Part shown: in pieces, positions 54,436-64,000 of the stretch
How the letters are laid out: the number at the start of each line of letters is the position of its first letter
Position numbering within the stretch: position 1 is the first letter of the stretch
Source: Otatea glauca
Lineage: Eukaryota; Streptophyta; Magnoliopsida; Poales; Poaceae
DNA: 64,000 bases
Direction of reading: 5' to 3'
Assembly (NCBI GenBank): GCA_036346275.1
Contig: CM070717.1
Location: forward strand, 4,151,178 to 4,215,177
Program-made: the position numbers and the translations under genes
The notes under the pieces: generated by a model
Told to the model about the DNA's origin: nothing
The model's database searches: none
The model's input: the letters and a program-made list of their open reading frames with translations, nothing else

Positions 54436-55272
54436 AACACCCAGCTAAAACCGGATCTGTTCAGACCAGTCAACATAGTTCAGGCCATTAAACTTGACAA
54501 GCCCAAAACCTTGACTTATTAAATTAATGGATGCTACAAAATTTAATATGTTCACAGATTAATATTTTGAGTAAACAAAATAGATTCATGCAATAACAAA
54601 CTTTAAGTGTGCATCTAAAAACATCTTTGGATGAAATTTAGATACACAGCTGGAATCAATAATGATGCTAAAACAAACACTTTTAATAGATAATCAACTA
54701 TACTCAAACCAATGTGCATGCTATCTTTGGATAAACTAACAAATTGACTAAGCATATTGATTAACCTCTTTCATATCACTAATTGTAAGCAATGGTCCAC
54801 CTTTGGGTGACCTCCTAGCGTTACAATTCGTGAACTCAATTGTCCATTATATTTTCCAATTAATAGCATCAAATAGAATATGAACAATTGAAATGCTCAA
54901 CTAAATATCTATGATCCTTTTTAAGCAAGGCCACTTTGGTGACAAACATGCTTTCAATAATATAAATATTTAATTGGCATATCACTTTTAATTATGCTCA
55001 TAAGAATAAACTGTGATCTTATGAACAAAAGAAAAATCTGTCTTTAAACATTACAGATAGACGCAAACATATTTCTTTTATGTTATCCAAATAACAATAC
55101 TGGAAAAGAAATAATATTTTACTGCTCTAAAAAACATGACTATGATGAATCACGCAATTGCATAAGGAAAAACTATGAACAAATGCAATTTCACTCATGC
55201 GCTTACACCATACTACAAAAGAACAATTATAATGGTGAATCAAAAGTGCTAAAGCCATGCTCTGATACCAAA
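54436..55272 (-). other. Copia-4 leader and primer-binding site
   Basis: AT-rich non-coding leader. Next to the LTR the minus strand reads TTTGGTATCAGAGC (about 55259-55272), a canonical initiator tRNA-Met site. Unlike copia-1, -2 and -3, this leader has no GC-rich block. Confidence 0.75.
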
Positions 55273-55959
55273 TGTCAGCAAAAAATGTGGAAGCTATAAG
55301 TTCATTTAGCATAATTTGATTAAACCAAATAGTAACTTTTATATGTGCAAAAGCACAAATCATCCTTTATATGTGCAAATGCACAAACCCACCTTGCGAT
55401 GTGTTAGCAACACCTTGCATATCGAGTTTTTTTCTCTCCTCTCTTCCTTCTACTAATATAGTTCTTTTGATGATTAAAGAACTGAGATTTCTTTTATAAG
55501 TGTACTATTCTTTCTGTTCTTTTGTTCCTTCAGACATACCCTTGATGTACAGGAGGAGCATCCTTTATATAGCCAAACATTAGAGTTACATGCACGAAAC
55601 TTTACTGCACATTTAGTTTCATGAGACTCCATCGTTTATTGCATCATTTAATGCACATTTAGTTTCATGAAACTCCATCGTTTATTGCATCAATTTGAAG
55701 TACTAAATACGTCAGTTTCCATGCAGTAAATAAGTCAGTTTCCAAATACTTAAACAATGAAACTGAGACTTTAATTCAGCACTTAAAACTTAATGAAATT
55801 GACTGTAACTTAGCACTTTAATATATGCATGGAAACTAATTGCCATTGCATTGCCATGATTCTTAATCTTTTAGTCTAGCAACCATCATACTTAGACCTT
55901 TTATTATAAGAACTATTCTATAATTTACATGGGCCATATTATGTTAAAATAATTTAACA
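55273..55959 (-). repeat. Copia-4 right LTR (5' LTR), 687 bp
   Basis: Begins TGTCAGC, ends TTTAACA, followed by TSD GATTT. About 66 bp present in the left LTR are missing here between two CCATG words, which fits a deletion across short direct repeats. TATA-like CTATATAAAGG on the minus strand at 55562-55572. Confidence 0.93.
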
Positions 55960-56314
55960 GATTTGGCCACCATATTAGCTCATGTAACAGTTGTAGTACC
56001 TAGCTCATTGCTGCACGATACTCGGCCTAAGCACACTAGAACGGGAGATAGTAGGCTATCATTTGGATGAACAGGATATGAAATTATCACCAAGAAAAAG
56101 ACAGTAACAGAAAGTCAAACGACGAGAGTTGGGACAACCCACCTAGTGGACATCAGAATATGCAACAAGCGAGTCCAAAGAGAAAGAATACAATTGAAGA
56201 CCGAGTTCAAGAGTACCCTTTAAATAACGAAGAACGCGCTTAACAAGATTATGATGAGATTCATGAGGCTCGTGCATGAAGAGGCAGATTTGTTGAACTG
56301 TGTAGGGGATATAC

Positions 56315-56554
56315 CACTACTACAGAAAGGCTTATATTAGACGTCTCATCACAAATAGTTCCTCAAAACTGTCTGTGACGATAAACGTCTCTGACGGTTC
56401 TATTTTGAAACCGTCAGTGAAATCATCATAGACGGTACTCTTCAAAAACCGTCAGTGATATACATCAATGTCACAGACGATTTTAGTTAATAACCGTCTG
56501 TGATAGTATCACAGACGGTTTTAAAATAAAACCATCTGTGATATCCTATATTAT
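56315..56554. mobile_element. CACTA (En/Spm) transposon terminus, interrupted by a gypsy element
   Basis: It begins CACTACTACAGAAA, the CACTA-type terminal sequence. The next 230 bp hold many copies of ACCGTC(A/T)GTGA and its inverse, typical subterminal motifs. The other end lies outside the window, behind the gypsy insertion, so length and TSD cannot be shown (possible left TSD TAC). Confidence 0.85.
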
Positions 56555-57204
56555 TGTCAAATATGTAAATATGGGGTATAGCACCTACGAGATACGCGAA
56601 GGATATTTTCAAACGACGTATAGAGACTCCGAATATCTCGGGCCTTATTCTGAGCGATAAGATATACACGAAAAGGATAATTTCATATTAGGAAGGACTC
56701 GATCATATTCTCGTTATGAGGAAACCAACTCGAGTACGCCTGATATTCGGGAAAGTTTGGATATGTTGCGAAGATCATGTGATGATGGACTCTGCATCGG
56801 CTACGATCTGGTACTCTAAGCCGACTACGACTCAACTTGAAGCCGGGCAATCCCAACTATATAAGGCTGGGGGTAGGGGTCCCAGGAGGAGGATTGGAGA
56901 GACGAGACAAGCAGAAGAATTTTAGAGCTTTTGCGCAGAGCAACCGGGAGTCGATGACCCGACGCTTCGTCAACCTCCATCCTTAGCTTAGCCTTAGCCT
57001 GAGTTCGATCTTCCTTGTAATTAGGGCTAGACACATTACTCTTTATTCCATCCACCATATACATATCATCCATACAGGAAGTAGGGTGTTACTCCATCGA
57101 GGACCTGAACCTGTCTACATCGTGTACCTTCGATTTTGTGTTTGACTTTGCTAACCTGAAGGTACCTGAAAGTATAAGTTTATTGTCGATTTCTAACTTC
57201 GATA
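56555..57204 (+). repeat. 5' LTR of a gypsy-type retrotransposon, about 650 bp
   Basis: It starts TGTCAAATATG inside the CACTA end and finishes near CTTCGATA, directly before a GTTGGCACGCTAGGTAGG primer-site region of the kind that opens grass gypsy elements. A TATA box CTATATAAGG is at 56857-56866. The 3' LTR lies beyond the window. Confidence 0.8.
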
Positions 57205-57303
57205 GTTGGCACGCTAGGTAGGAGCTTTCAACTGTTTTTTCCAGATCAAGCATGTCCACGCTAGGTAGGAGCTTTCAACTGTTTTTTCCAGATCAAGCAT
57301 GTC
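57205..57303 (+). promoter_or_regulatory. Gypsy primer-binding region within a 47-bp tandem duplication
   Basis: TTGGCACGCTAGGTAGG starts at 57207. From 57210 a 47-bp unit (CACGCTAGGTAGGAGC..AAGCATGTC) is repeated perfectly at 57257-57303, duplicating most of the primer-site region and giving two ATG-containing copies before gag. Confidence 0.85.
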
Positions 57304-58485
57304 TTCGATGCGCGCTCACATCGGATTTTCTGGTGACTGCCCATGCGATAATTTTCGCTCAGTCACCGCCATCAACCAAGCACCTACGATCGGACCTGAG
57401 ATCGCCTTCGGAACCATGCTCTACCGATGGGGACCGAGCGAAGATCTAGAGCACATCGACTTCACCGAGTCCCACTCTTGGGATCCATGCCGAGAGGTAG
57501 GTTTCATCGACTTTGACCCGATGGAGCCCAATGTCCTCATGTGCGTCGACACAGAGTGTGAAGGCGAAAGCAATGGCCACAACAGCCAGAGCAGTAGTAC
57601 GACAGATCGATGCGTATTCATGGTCAGAGCCAACAACGGTGCTACTGTCGGTAATTCCTCGGAAAGGAACCGAGGGGCAGACGCCGCAGAGGGTCAGGGA
57701 CTTCAAATCCCCCTGCATCCGCTTCAAGATTCTACAAACGTTGTTGCTCCCAACACCACAGATCATCGACGTGATCTAGCAGTTGCAGCCACAGCCGAAA
57801 TCACGGCCAATCTGTTGAGGCAACTTGATCTTGATGATCCAACAACGCCCCACCCGCGGGCGCAGGATCTTCAGGGATAACAAATTCCTCGACAGCTCGA
57901 CCACAACAGCAAGACCGGTCGCACTCTAGGAGCAGCATCCCACCAGAGCTACAACAACGACATCTTCAGCACCCCTGAGTCAAATATGCAGTGCGCTCAC
58001 ATGCTGCTCAAATCTCTTCTGCCATTGGATCTAAGCAACCCGATGACTCCAGTGTTTGACCAGATGAAGACACTGCTCGATGCAGCGCAAGCTTAGACCA
58101 CTCGAGTAGTCAACTTGAGGCTTGGACGCCCCATCCAACAGGGTGCCCGCAGTCAGCGATCAGGACCATCCCACCGCTATTGAGCAGTAGGATCGGCGGT
58201 GGCTAGTTCCAACTAACGCGTTTCCAGGTCGATTCGCACCAACCCCTATCAGGGATATCCCGAAAGATCTTCGAGATCGTATTCCTAACAACTGGTGTGA
58301 TTTATGGGACATCCTCCATGATCGAAGGGAGGAACACGATTAGGAAGACCGCAAGCGACGGGAAAACGAGTCCCCACCTTTGAGGGCCCAATCTCCCGCA
58401 TGCCGGGCCGGATTGGGCGAATCTCCGCCCTCGAGGGGCCGCTTGCCTGCATGGCGTAGGATCCCTCCTCGACAAGGTCCGCGGC
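57299..58485 (+). pseudogene. Gypsy-type gag N-terminal region, interrupted by copia-5
   Basis: A 193-codon frame (57299-57880) begins MSSMRAHIGFSG and contains HIDFTESHSWDP..VGFIDFDPMEPN, a variable region seen near the start of grass gypsy elements of the RIRE2/Tat type; the lineage is a guess. After a stop at 57880 further gag-like pieces (QRQFGQL-free, Pro/Arg-rich) run to 58485, where the copia-5 LTR starts. Confidence 0.65.
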
Positions 58486-58886
58486 TGAAAGTATCTAGGC
58501 ACCCGATATGTTTTGGTTTTGATAATTAATGACAACGTTGCTATATGATCTAATGCTTTTGATGAGAATATTGAAAGTAGGTCGTTTCCAAGAAGAATGA
58601 TCATGGAAATACCAAGAAAAGTTCAAGCCAATCAAGCTTATGTCAAGATCATGTAAAGGTATTTCTTTTATATAAGGTTCTTTTTGGTCCTTTGGCGATC
58701 TTGGAGTTTGAAAGAAAGATCGGTCTATTAGATTTAGGGCCGTACTATTAAGAGGGATCGTGACGCTTGTCTTGATATCATTTAAGGGTTTAAAGGCTCA
58801 CACATTCTGTTCAAAACTAGTTGCCATTTCTTTTAGACAAGTTCCATCCTTGAAAAATCTTGAATTATTTCAAGTCTGTGGAAATC

Positions 58887-59470
58887 CGGTGCTACTGCCC
58901 ATGGCGTAGCGATGCTAATGGGAGCGGTAGCACCGCTAATGACCCGGTGCGAAAATTCCAGAGAAGGGTTTTTGGGCATTTTTGTAGCCCGGTGCTACCG
59001 CCCATAGGCATCCCGGTGCTACCGGGATCACGGTAGCACCGGACTTTAGCCCGGTGTGAAAATCACAGAGGGTGTGTTTTCTGGGTGTTTTGGTGGCCCG
59101 GTGCTACCGCCCATAGTGGCCCGGTGCTACCGGACTTTCGGTAGCACCGGACTTTAAACCGGTGTAAAAATTCCAGAGAAGCACTTTTGCTAAGACTTTT
59201 GGAAGATCGGTGCTACCGCGCCTGGTGGCCCGATGCTACCGGACCTTCGGTAGCACCGGACTTCAGCCCGGTGCCATATTTCCAGAGAGGTGTGTTTCTG
59301 TTGAAAGAAAAAGAAATAGAGCCCGGTGCTACCGGCACTAGTTGTGCGGTAGCACCGGACTTCCTGTAACGGTCTCTGGCAAGTGCATTAAATGCACTGT
59401 TCTAGCCGTTGAAGCAGAGCCCGGTGCTACCGGTCCTACATGGGCGGTAGCACCGGAAAAACAGATTTTC
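58887..59470. repeat. Tandem array with GGTGCTACCG/CGGTAGCACC hairpins in the copia-5 LTR
   Basis: GGTGCTACCG occurs at 58991, 59100, 59209, 59325 and 59423 (and a variant at 58888), spaced 98-116 bp. Each is followed by the inverse CGGTAGCACC, for example around 59130 with 12-bp arms and a loop of a few bases. Other shared words are TTCCAGAGA and GGACTT(TA). Confidence 0.9.
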
Positions 59471-59510
59471 TGCAGATTCGAGCTCCAACGGCTAGAAAGT
59501 TTGGTGGAGG

Positions 59511-59521
59511 CTATAAATACC
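59511..59521 (+). promoter_or_regulatory. LTR TATA box of copia-5
   Basis: CTATAAATACC just after the repeat array, with a pyrimidine-rich downstream stretch. Probable Pol II promoter of the element. Confidence 0.6.
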
Positions 59522-60213
59522 TCCCCACCTGCATTCTAGAGCAACTCTTGGTCCTCATTGATGATATTTGAGCTCTAGCAAGTGTTCTCCACTCTTGTGT
59601 GCATTCAATTTCCATTTGTGAGTGTGAGAAGCAAATTTGGTGTTGCATTTAGTGTTTTGAGCCTTTAGACACCGATATTCGACCTCAAGCTAGCATCAAG
59701 GTTCATTACTCTTGGAGGTTGCCGCCTCCTAGACGGCTTGGTGGCGATTGTGCACGGTGAGCTTCTCAACGGAGGTTGTGAGAAGCTCCGGCAAGTTGTG
59801 AAGGCCGAGTTCGCCTACCCGAGCGGGAAGAACTACCTTAGTGATCGAGGAAGGCTCAAGCGAGTGGAGCCAGCTTGACGTGGATCAAGTCACCTCAACG
59901 TGGAGTAGGGGAGACCGGCAAGTCTCCGAGACCAGGGGTTAAAATTCCTTGTCTCCTATTTTATTGTGCTTGGTATTCTTGTTTGTTGGAAATCCATTTG
60001 ATCAATACCATATTCTTCTTAGTTTTTGTGCTCATAAGTATACTTGCTTCACTTATATTGTCATAGCTTTTTGAGCATTGATAGAGACCATAGTGCGTTC
60101 TTCATTTCTTATCTAATATTTGTAGTGTTGTTTGTATTTTCTAAATTGAGTTGAGAAATTTTAGAAACCTCCTATTCACCCCCCCTCTAGTCGGTTATCC
60201 TTGATCCTACAAG

Positions 60214-60226
60214 TGGTATCAGAGCT
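60214..60226 (+). promoter_or_regulatory. Copia-5 primer-binding site
   Basis: TGGTATCAGAGCT lies two bases after the LTR end, complementary to the 3' end of initiator tRNA-Met. Confidence 0.9.
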
Positions 60227-60265
60227 TGGACTCTCTTTTGGGGCTTCACCGCCTAGAGAGTAAGG

Positions 60266-62206
60266 ATGGCTAGCGATGGGGTGTCGATAGGCAAGGCGCC
60301 ATTTTTTGATGGTACAAATTATGCTTATTGGAAAATTCGTATGACCGTTTATCTTAAGGCCATGAGTCCAAGCATATGGAGAATTGCAGTCGAGGGTTTC
60401 ACTCCGGGGGTCAATCCCACACTCACAAATGACCAAGAGGAGCGAAACACTCATCTAAATGCTCAAGCTATGAATGCTCTTTTTGGAGCCTTGAACGCGG
60501 ATGAGTTCAATCGAGTGAGCAATCTTGAAACCGCTCATGAGATTTGGACGACCCTCTCGGAAATTCATTAGGGGACATCCTCGGTCAAGGAAGCCAAATT
60601 GCATGTGCTTCGAATCAAATACGAGAGTTTTATTATGTTGCCTCATGAAAACATCAATGAGATGTATTCACGATTGAACAACATAGTAAATGAGCTCAAG
60701 GGCCTTGGAGCATCACTAACCGATTTTGACATTGTTCGTAAGATGCTTAAGGCTCTTCCGGAAGAATATGAGACTTTGGTGACATTGTTTCTCAACTCAC
60801 CGGAGTTGCCAAGAATGACGCCAACGGGACTTCTTGGAAATCTCATAACCAACGAGCTTTACAAGAAGGACAAGGAAGAGCTTTTGGAGCAAAGCTCTTC
60901 AAAGAAGAAGAACATCGCCTTCAAGGCAAAGGCGGAGTCAAGTGATGAAATACTTAATGACTCTGATGATGATGAAGACACCGAGGAGGAAATGGCCCTT
61001 CTCGTAAGAAGAATGAGAAAATTCATGAAGAGGAGCTCAAGTGGAAGTGGTCCCCAAAAATTCAAGAAGGGACAATACTCTAGTACCAACCGATATGGAA
61101 ATATTCGGTGCTATGAGTGTGATGAAAAGGGACATATTGCCTCAAAATGTCCAAAGAAAAGGGACGACAAAAACAAGTCCCCTTCAAAGAAGAAATTCTT
61201 TCATGGGAAGAAGAAGCTCTTCAAGAAGTTGAACAAGGATGGCAAAGGCGAGGCTCACATTGGAGAATGGAACTCTGAGGAGGAATATTCGGACTTCGAC
61301 TCTTCCGAAGACGACACACCTCCAAACAAGAAGGGTCTTGCCGGCATTGCTATTAAGGAGATTTCATCACCTCTCGACACTCTTTTGTGTCTTATGGCAA
61401 AAGGAGATTTTAAGGTAATCTCAAATGTTGATGAACCCTCCTATGATGAATTAATGGATATGCTTGAGGATTTGAATGAGTATCTTGGCAAAGAAAAATC
61501 TAAACATAAGGCCTTGAGAAAATAATATCTCTCTCTCAAAGACTCTTATGAGGAGCTAAAGGAAGCTCATGAGACTCTTCTTGCTAAAGATCATTCAAAA
61601 TCTCAAAATGATATAGGAATTAGTTGCAAAATTACTAATGAAGTATCTTGCTTAGAAATTGATTCATGTAGTATATCAAAAATTAGCATATCTACCTCTT
61701 GTGATGATTTAATTGATATGCCATCAATATCATGCTCTAGTTCTACTTCATGCCATGAAAACCTAGTAGTAGAAAATAATGAACGTAAGGAACAAGTAAA
61801 CAAACTTAGCAAAAGTCTTGATAGATGCTTCAAGGGTAAAGACACTCTAAATAAAATCTTGAATGATCAAAGGTGCTCCTACAATAAAGAAGGACTAGGA
61901 TACATTCCTAAGAAGGGCAAAAAGATTGATAGCAAAGCTCCTCGCTTTGTTAAATCAAACGGGAAGTTTTGTTATAAATGTCATGAGGTAGGGCATCTAT
62001 CGATTAATTGCCTCTTAGATAAAACAACTAAGAGTAATATTTATGACTCTTGCTATGTGCTTAAGAAAGATAGCTTTGGTAAAATAATTGCTAAATTTGT
62101 TGGTACTCCCATACTTGATCGTAAAAAGAATGCCATTTGGGTGCCCAAAGCCTTGGTTACTAACCTCCAAGGACCCAAACAAATTTGGGTACCTAAAAGA
62201 ACTTGA
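60266..62206 (+). pseudogene. Copia-5 gag with two in-frame stops
   Basis: One reading frame runs from ATG 60266 to TGA 62204-62206 and is broken only by TAG at 60569-60571 and TAA at 61523-61525. The N-terminus has GKAPFFDGTNYAYWKIRMTVYL. After the first stop the frame continues with EAKLHVLRIKYESF, LPHENINEMYSRLNNIVNEL and KMLKALPEEYETLVTLFL. A knuckle RCYECDEKGHIASKC is followed by a Lys-rich tract and Asp/Glu-Ser acidic stretches. After the second stop, a second knuckle FCYKCHEVGHLSINC and VPKALVTNLQGPKQIWVPKRT close gag. Single-codon changes explain both stops (GAG or GAA are the likely originals). Confidence 0.9.
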
Positions 62207-62219
62207 TTCTCTTTTGTAG

Positions 62220-62702
62220 GTGAACTACAAGACCGGAGGACGGCATTGGGTGTTGGCTAGTAGATGCACTCAACATATGACCGGTGACCGAAAGATGTTC
62301 ACCACCTTTGAAGTAGGAAATGGGCAAAACGACAAGATCACATTTGGTGACAATAGCAAAGGAAAGGTATTGGGTTTAGGCAAAATTGCTATCTCAAATG
62401 ATCTTTCTATTTCAAACGTTTCTTTGGTAGAAACTTTAAATTTTAATTTGTTATCGGTTGCTCAAATTTGTGATCTAGGCCTTACTTGCATGTTCTCTAA
62501 GAATGGTGTAGTAATTTCTAAAGAAAATGATAGTTCTTTGGTGTTCAAAGGCTTTAGATTTGGAAATTTGTATTTGGTTGATTTCACCTCAAATGAGTCA
62601 TGCCTTCAAACTTGTTTAATTGCAAAGACATCCCTAGGATGGTTATGGCATAGAAGACTAGCTCATGTTGGGATGATCCAACTCAAAAGCTTTTCAAAAT
62701 GA
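62220..62702 (+). pseudogene. Copia-5 protease and GAG-pre-integrase
   Basis: Pol opens in a different frame, 14 bp after gag ends. The protease motif reads HWVLASRCTQHMTGD where relatives have D-S-G-C-T, so catalytic Asp (to Ala) and Gly (to Arg) are lost. ISNVSLVETLNFNLLSVAQICDLG and LGWLWHRRLAHVGMIQL (His pair of the HHCC finger) follow. The frame stops at 62700-62702 in an A-run (TCAAAATGA). Confidence 0.88.
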
Positions 62703-62709
62703 TTTAGTT

Positions 62710-63870
62710 GTGGGCTTGAAAGATGTGAAGTTTGAGAAAAATAGGCTTTGTAGTGCTTGTCAAGCCGAAAAACAAGTTGCTAGTTCTCATCCTTCAAAAA
62801 GTATCATGTCCACATCTAGACCATTAGAGCTCTTACATATGGATTTGTTTGGCCCAACAACCTATAAGAGCATTGGAGGAAATTCTTATTGCTTAGTCAT
62901 TGTTGATGATTTTTCAAGGTATACATGGGTATTCTTTTTAGATGATAAATCCGAAACCTCCGGTATCTTTAAAAACTTTGTAAAAAGGGCTCAAAATGAA
63001 TTTGATTTTACAATTAAGAAGATTCGTAGTGACAATGGTTCCGAATTCAAAAATACAAAAATCGAAGATTATTGTGATGAATTTGGAATAAAGCACGAAC
63101 TTTCCGCTACTTACACACCGGAGCAAAATGGAGTTGTGGAACGGAAAAATCGAACATTAATCGAAATGGCAAGAACTATGCTTGATGAGTATGGCACCTC
63201 CGATAGTTTTTGGGCGGAAGCCATTAATACCGCTTGCCATGCAACTAATAGGCTTTACTTGCATCGCCTCTTGAAAAAGACCTCTTATGAGCTTCTCATT
63301 GGAAGAAGACCTAATATTTCTTATTTTCGAGTCTTTGGTTGCAAATGCTATATCTTGAAAAAGGGTGTTCGACTTTCAAAATTCCAAAGTCGTTGTGATG
63401 AAGGCTTCTTGCTTGGATACTCCTCAAATAGCAAAGCTTATCGTGTATTCAACAAAAATAAAGGTTTTGTGGAAGAAACTTGTGATGTTGAGTTTGATGA
63501 AACTAATGGCTCTCAAGAAGAGCAAGAAAATTTGAATGATGTAGGTGAAGAAGGTCTAAGAGAAGCAATGAAGAACATGACACTTGGAGACATAAAACCA
63601 AAGGAGGATAAACAAGATCCACCCACATCCACTAAAGTTGAACCCACTACTTCCACTCCGTCAAGCCAAGTTCAACCTATTGATGTGGACGAAAAGGACA
63701 ATGATCAATCAACTCAAGCTCTACCTCAAAGAATTCATCACGGACTCTCCAAAGATCATCCAATAGATCAAATATTGGGTGATGTTAGTAAGGGTGTTCA
63801 AACTCGATCTCGTGTTGCTTCCTTTGCAAACATTACTCTTTTGTATCTTCTATTGAACCTACTCACATAG
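62710..63870 (+). pseudogene. Copia-5 integrase with intact D,D,E and post-core linker
   Basis: Continues after a frameshift (2 bases missing from the A-run fits). CSACQAEKQ completes the zinc finger. The core has LLHMDLFGPT (Asp), IRSDNGSEF (Asp) and PEQNGVVERKNRT (Glu), all present. The block FRVFGCKCYILKK..DEGFLLGYSSNSKAYRVF follows, then a Glu/Asp/Thr/Pro-rich linker. The frame breaks near 63828 and ends at 63870. Confidence 0.9.
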
Positions 63871-64000
63871 ATGAAGCTCTAGATGATCCGGATTGGGTAA
63901 ATTCAATGCATGAAGAACTAAATAACTTTGCTCGAAATGATGTTTGGACCTTAGTAGAAAGACCCAAGGATCACAATGTAATAGGCACAAAATGGGTATT
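63828..64000 (+). pseudogene. Copia-5 reverse transcriptase N-terminus, cut by the window edge
   Basis: In the shifted frame the text reads YSFVSSIEPTHIDEALDDPD, MHEELNNFARNDVWTLVERP and IGTKWV, the start of the copia RT domain. The rest lies beyond 64000. Confidence 0.85.

Larger units (their letters stand above)
49567..55959 (-). mobile_element. Copia-4: complete Ty1/copia retrotransposon with near-continuous pol (6,393 bp)
   Basis: LTRs at 49567-50323 and 55273-55959 and an exact TSD GATTT (49562-49566 and 55960-55964). On the minus strand: primer site TTTGGTATCAGAGC, an AT-rich leader of 837 bp, gag with knuckle, protease, integrase, RT, RNase H, then a purine tract (AAGTGGGAGAT). The RT/RNase H frame is open for 604 codons. 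The defects are one in-frame TGA, an integrase deletion, and a degenerate region between protease and integrase. By eye the LTRs differ at about 3-4% of aligned bases. Confidence 0.95.
48670..56314 (-). pseudogene. Old copia RT/RNase H region, split by three insertions
   Basis: The visible pieces are 48670-48995, 49421-49566 and 55960-56314. On the minus strand they carry RNase H-like text (the SSAEAEYR-type motif is garbled near 56030) and further RT-side sequence. The gaps are a Tourist MITE (48996-49420) and copia-4 (49567-55959), and the upstream side is cut by a CACTA end at 56315. The order of the pieces across the insertions supports one original copy. Confidence 0.62.
58486..60211 (+). 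repeat. Copia-5 5' LTR, about 1,726 bp
   Basis: Starts TGAAAGTATCTAGGC, ends GATCCTACA. It contains a roughly 109-bp tandem array (58887-59470) and a TATA box CTATAAATACC at 59511-59521, which would make most of the LTR upstream of the box U3 sequence. Confidence 0.78.
58486..64000 (+). mobile_element. Copia-5: Sirevirus-like Ty1/copia retrotransposon, continues past the window
   Basis: A long 5' LTR (58486-60211), a primer site TGGTATCAGAGC, then gag, protease, integrase and the start of RT in copia order on the plus strand. LTR length over 1.5 kb, the gag type (PFFDGTNYAYWKIRM) and two CCHC knuckles suggest a Sirevirus relative. Two nonsense changes in gag, a protease substitution and two pol frameshifts make it defective. 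It interrupts a gypsy gag. The 3' LTR is outside, so the 5' edge rests on the TG start and cannot be checked by TSD. Confidence 0.88.

Noticed and set aside
58887..59470. CRISPR-like array of repeats and spacers
   Set aside because: The units are about 109 bp, degenerate throughout, and lie inside a plant LTR. The spacing reflects a tandem duplication, not direct repeats with unique spacers.

Overview
The window is plant nuclear DNA, almost certainly from a grass. It contains Stowaway and Tourist miniature elements with grass-type ends, a 281-bp TRIM/SMART-like retrotransposon, a Sirevirus-like copia element, and a pectate lyase with plant introns. I cannot name the species. Only two genes look functional: the 3' four-fifths of a pectate lyase at the left edge (plus strand, four visible exons, 153-1851) and an intronless DUF1635 coiled-coil gene (minus strand, 33757-34578). 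Nearly everything else is transposable elements, many identified here by both termini and an exact target-site duplication (TSD).

Left to right: after the pectate lyase lies an old copia LTR (2581) split by a complete minus-strand copia element (copia-1, 2798-9693, TSD CCTTT), whose leader holds a hAT-like element (7324-8769). Copia gag debris follows, with a deleted TRIM (10025-10229, TSD TATAG), a 648-bp fold-back element (10391-11038, 10-bp TSD) and two MITEs. A dead FAR1/MULE-domain gene (13868-15238) is split by an intact TRIM (14521-14801, TSD GTGAT). Next come a Helitron-like repeat, a gypsy-type gag scrap cut by a second hAT-like element and a Tourist MITE, and copia-2 (20095-27055, TSD GGAAT).

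The middle, 27-39 kb, is the lowest in retrotransposons. It holds the DUF1635 gene, a third hAT-like element with a perfect 8-bp TSD (28905-30014), a Helitron-like element with duplicated ends (35097-35817), a Stowaway and a fourth hAT-like element. Copia-3 (39717-46110, TSD TGTAC) has the most similar LTRs but badly broken coding sequence. Two Stowaways and a satellite-like array follow.

The right end, from about 48.7 kb, is a nested stack. An old copia RNase H region is cut by a Tourist MITE, by copia-4 (49567-55959, TSD GATTT) and by a CACTA end (56315). The CACTA is cut by a gypsy element (LTR from 56555), and the gypsy gag is cut by Sirevirus-like copia-5 (58486 to beyond 64000, plus strand). 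Copia-1 to copia-4 all lie on the minus strand.

I found no rRNA or tRNA gene, no CRISPR array, and no host gene cluster that would form a new pathway. The best leads are structural: the GC-rich leaders of copia-1, -2 and -3, the long fold-back element, a hAT-like family built from internal tandem repeats, duplicated Helitron-like ends, and a hairpin array in the copia-5 LTR.
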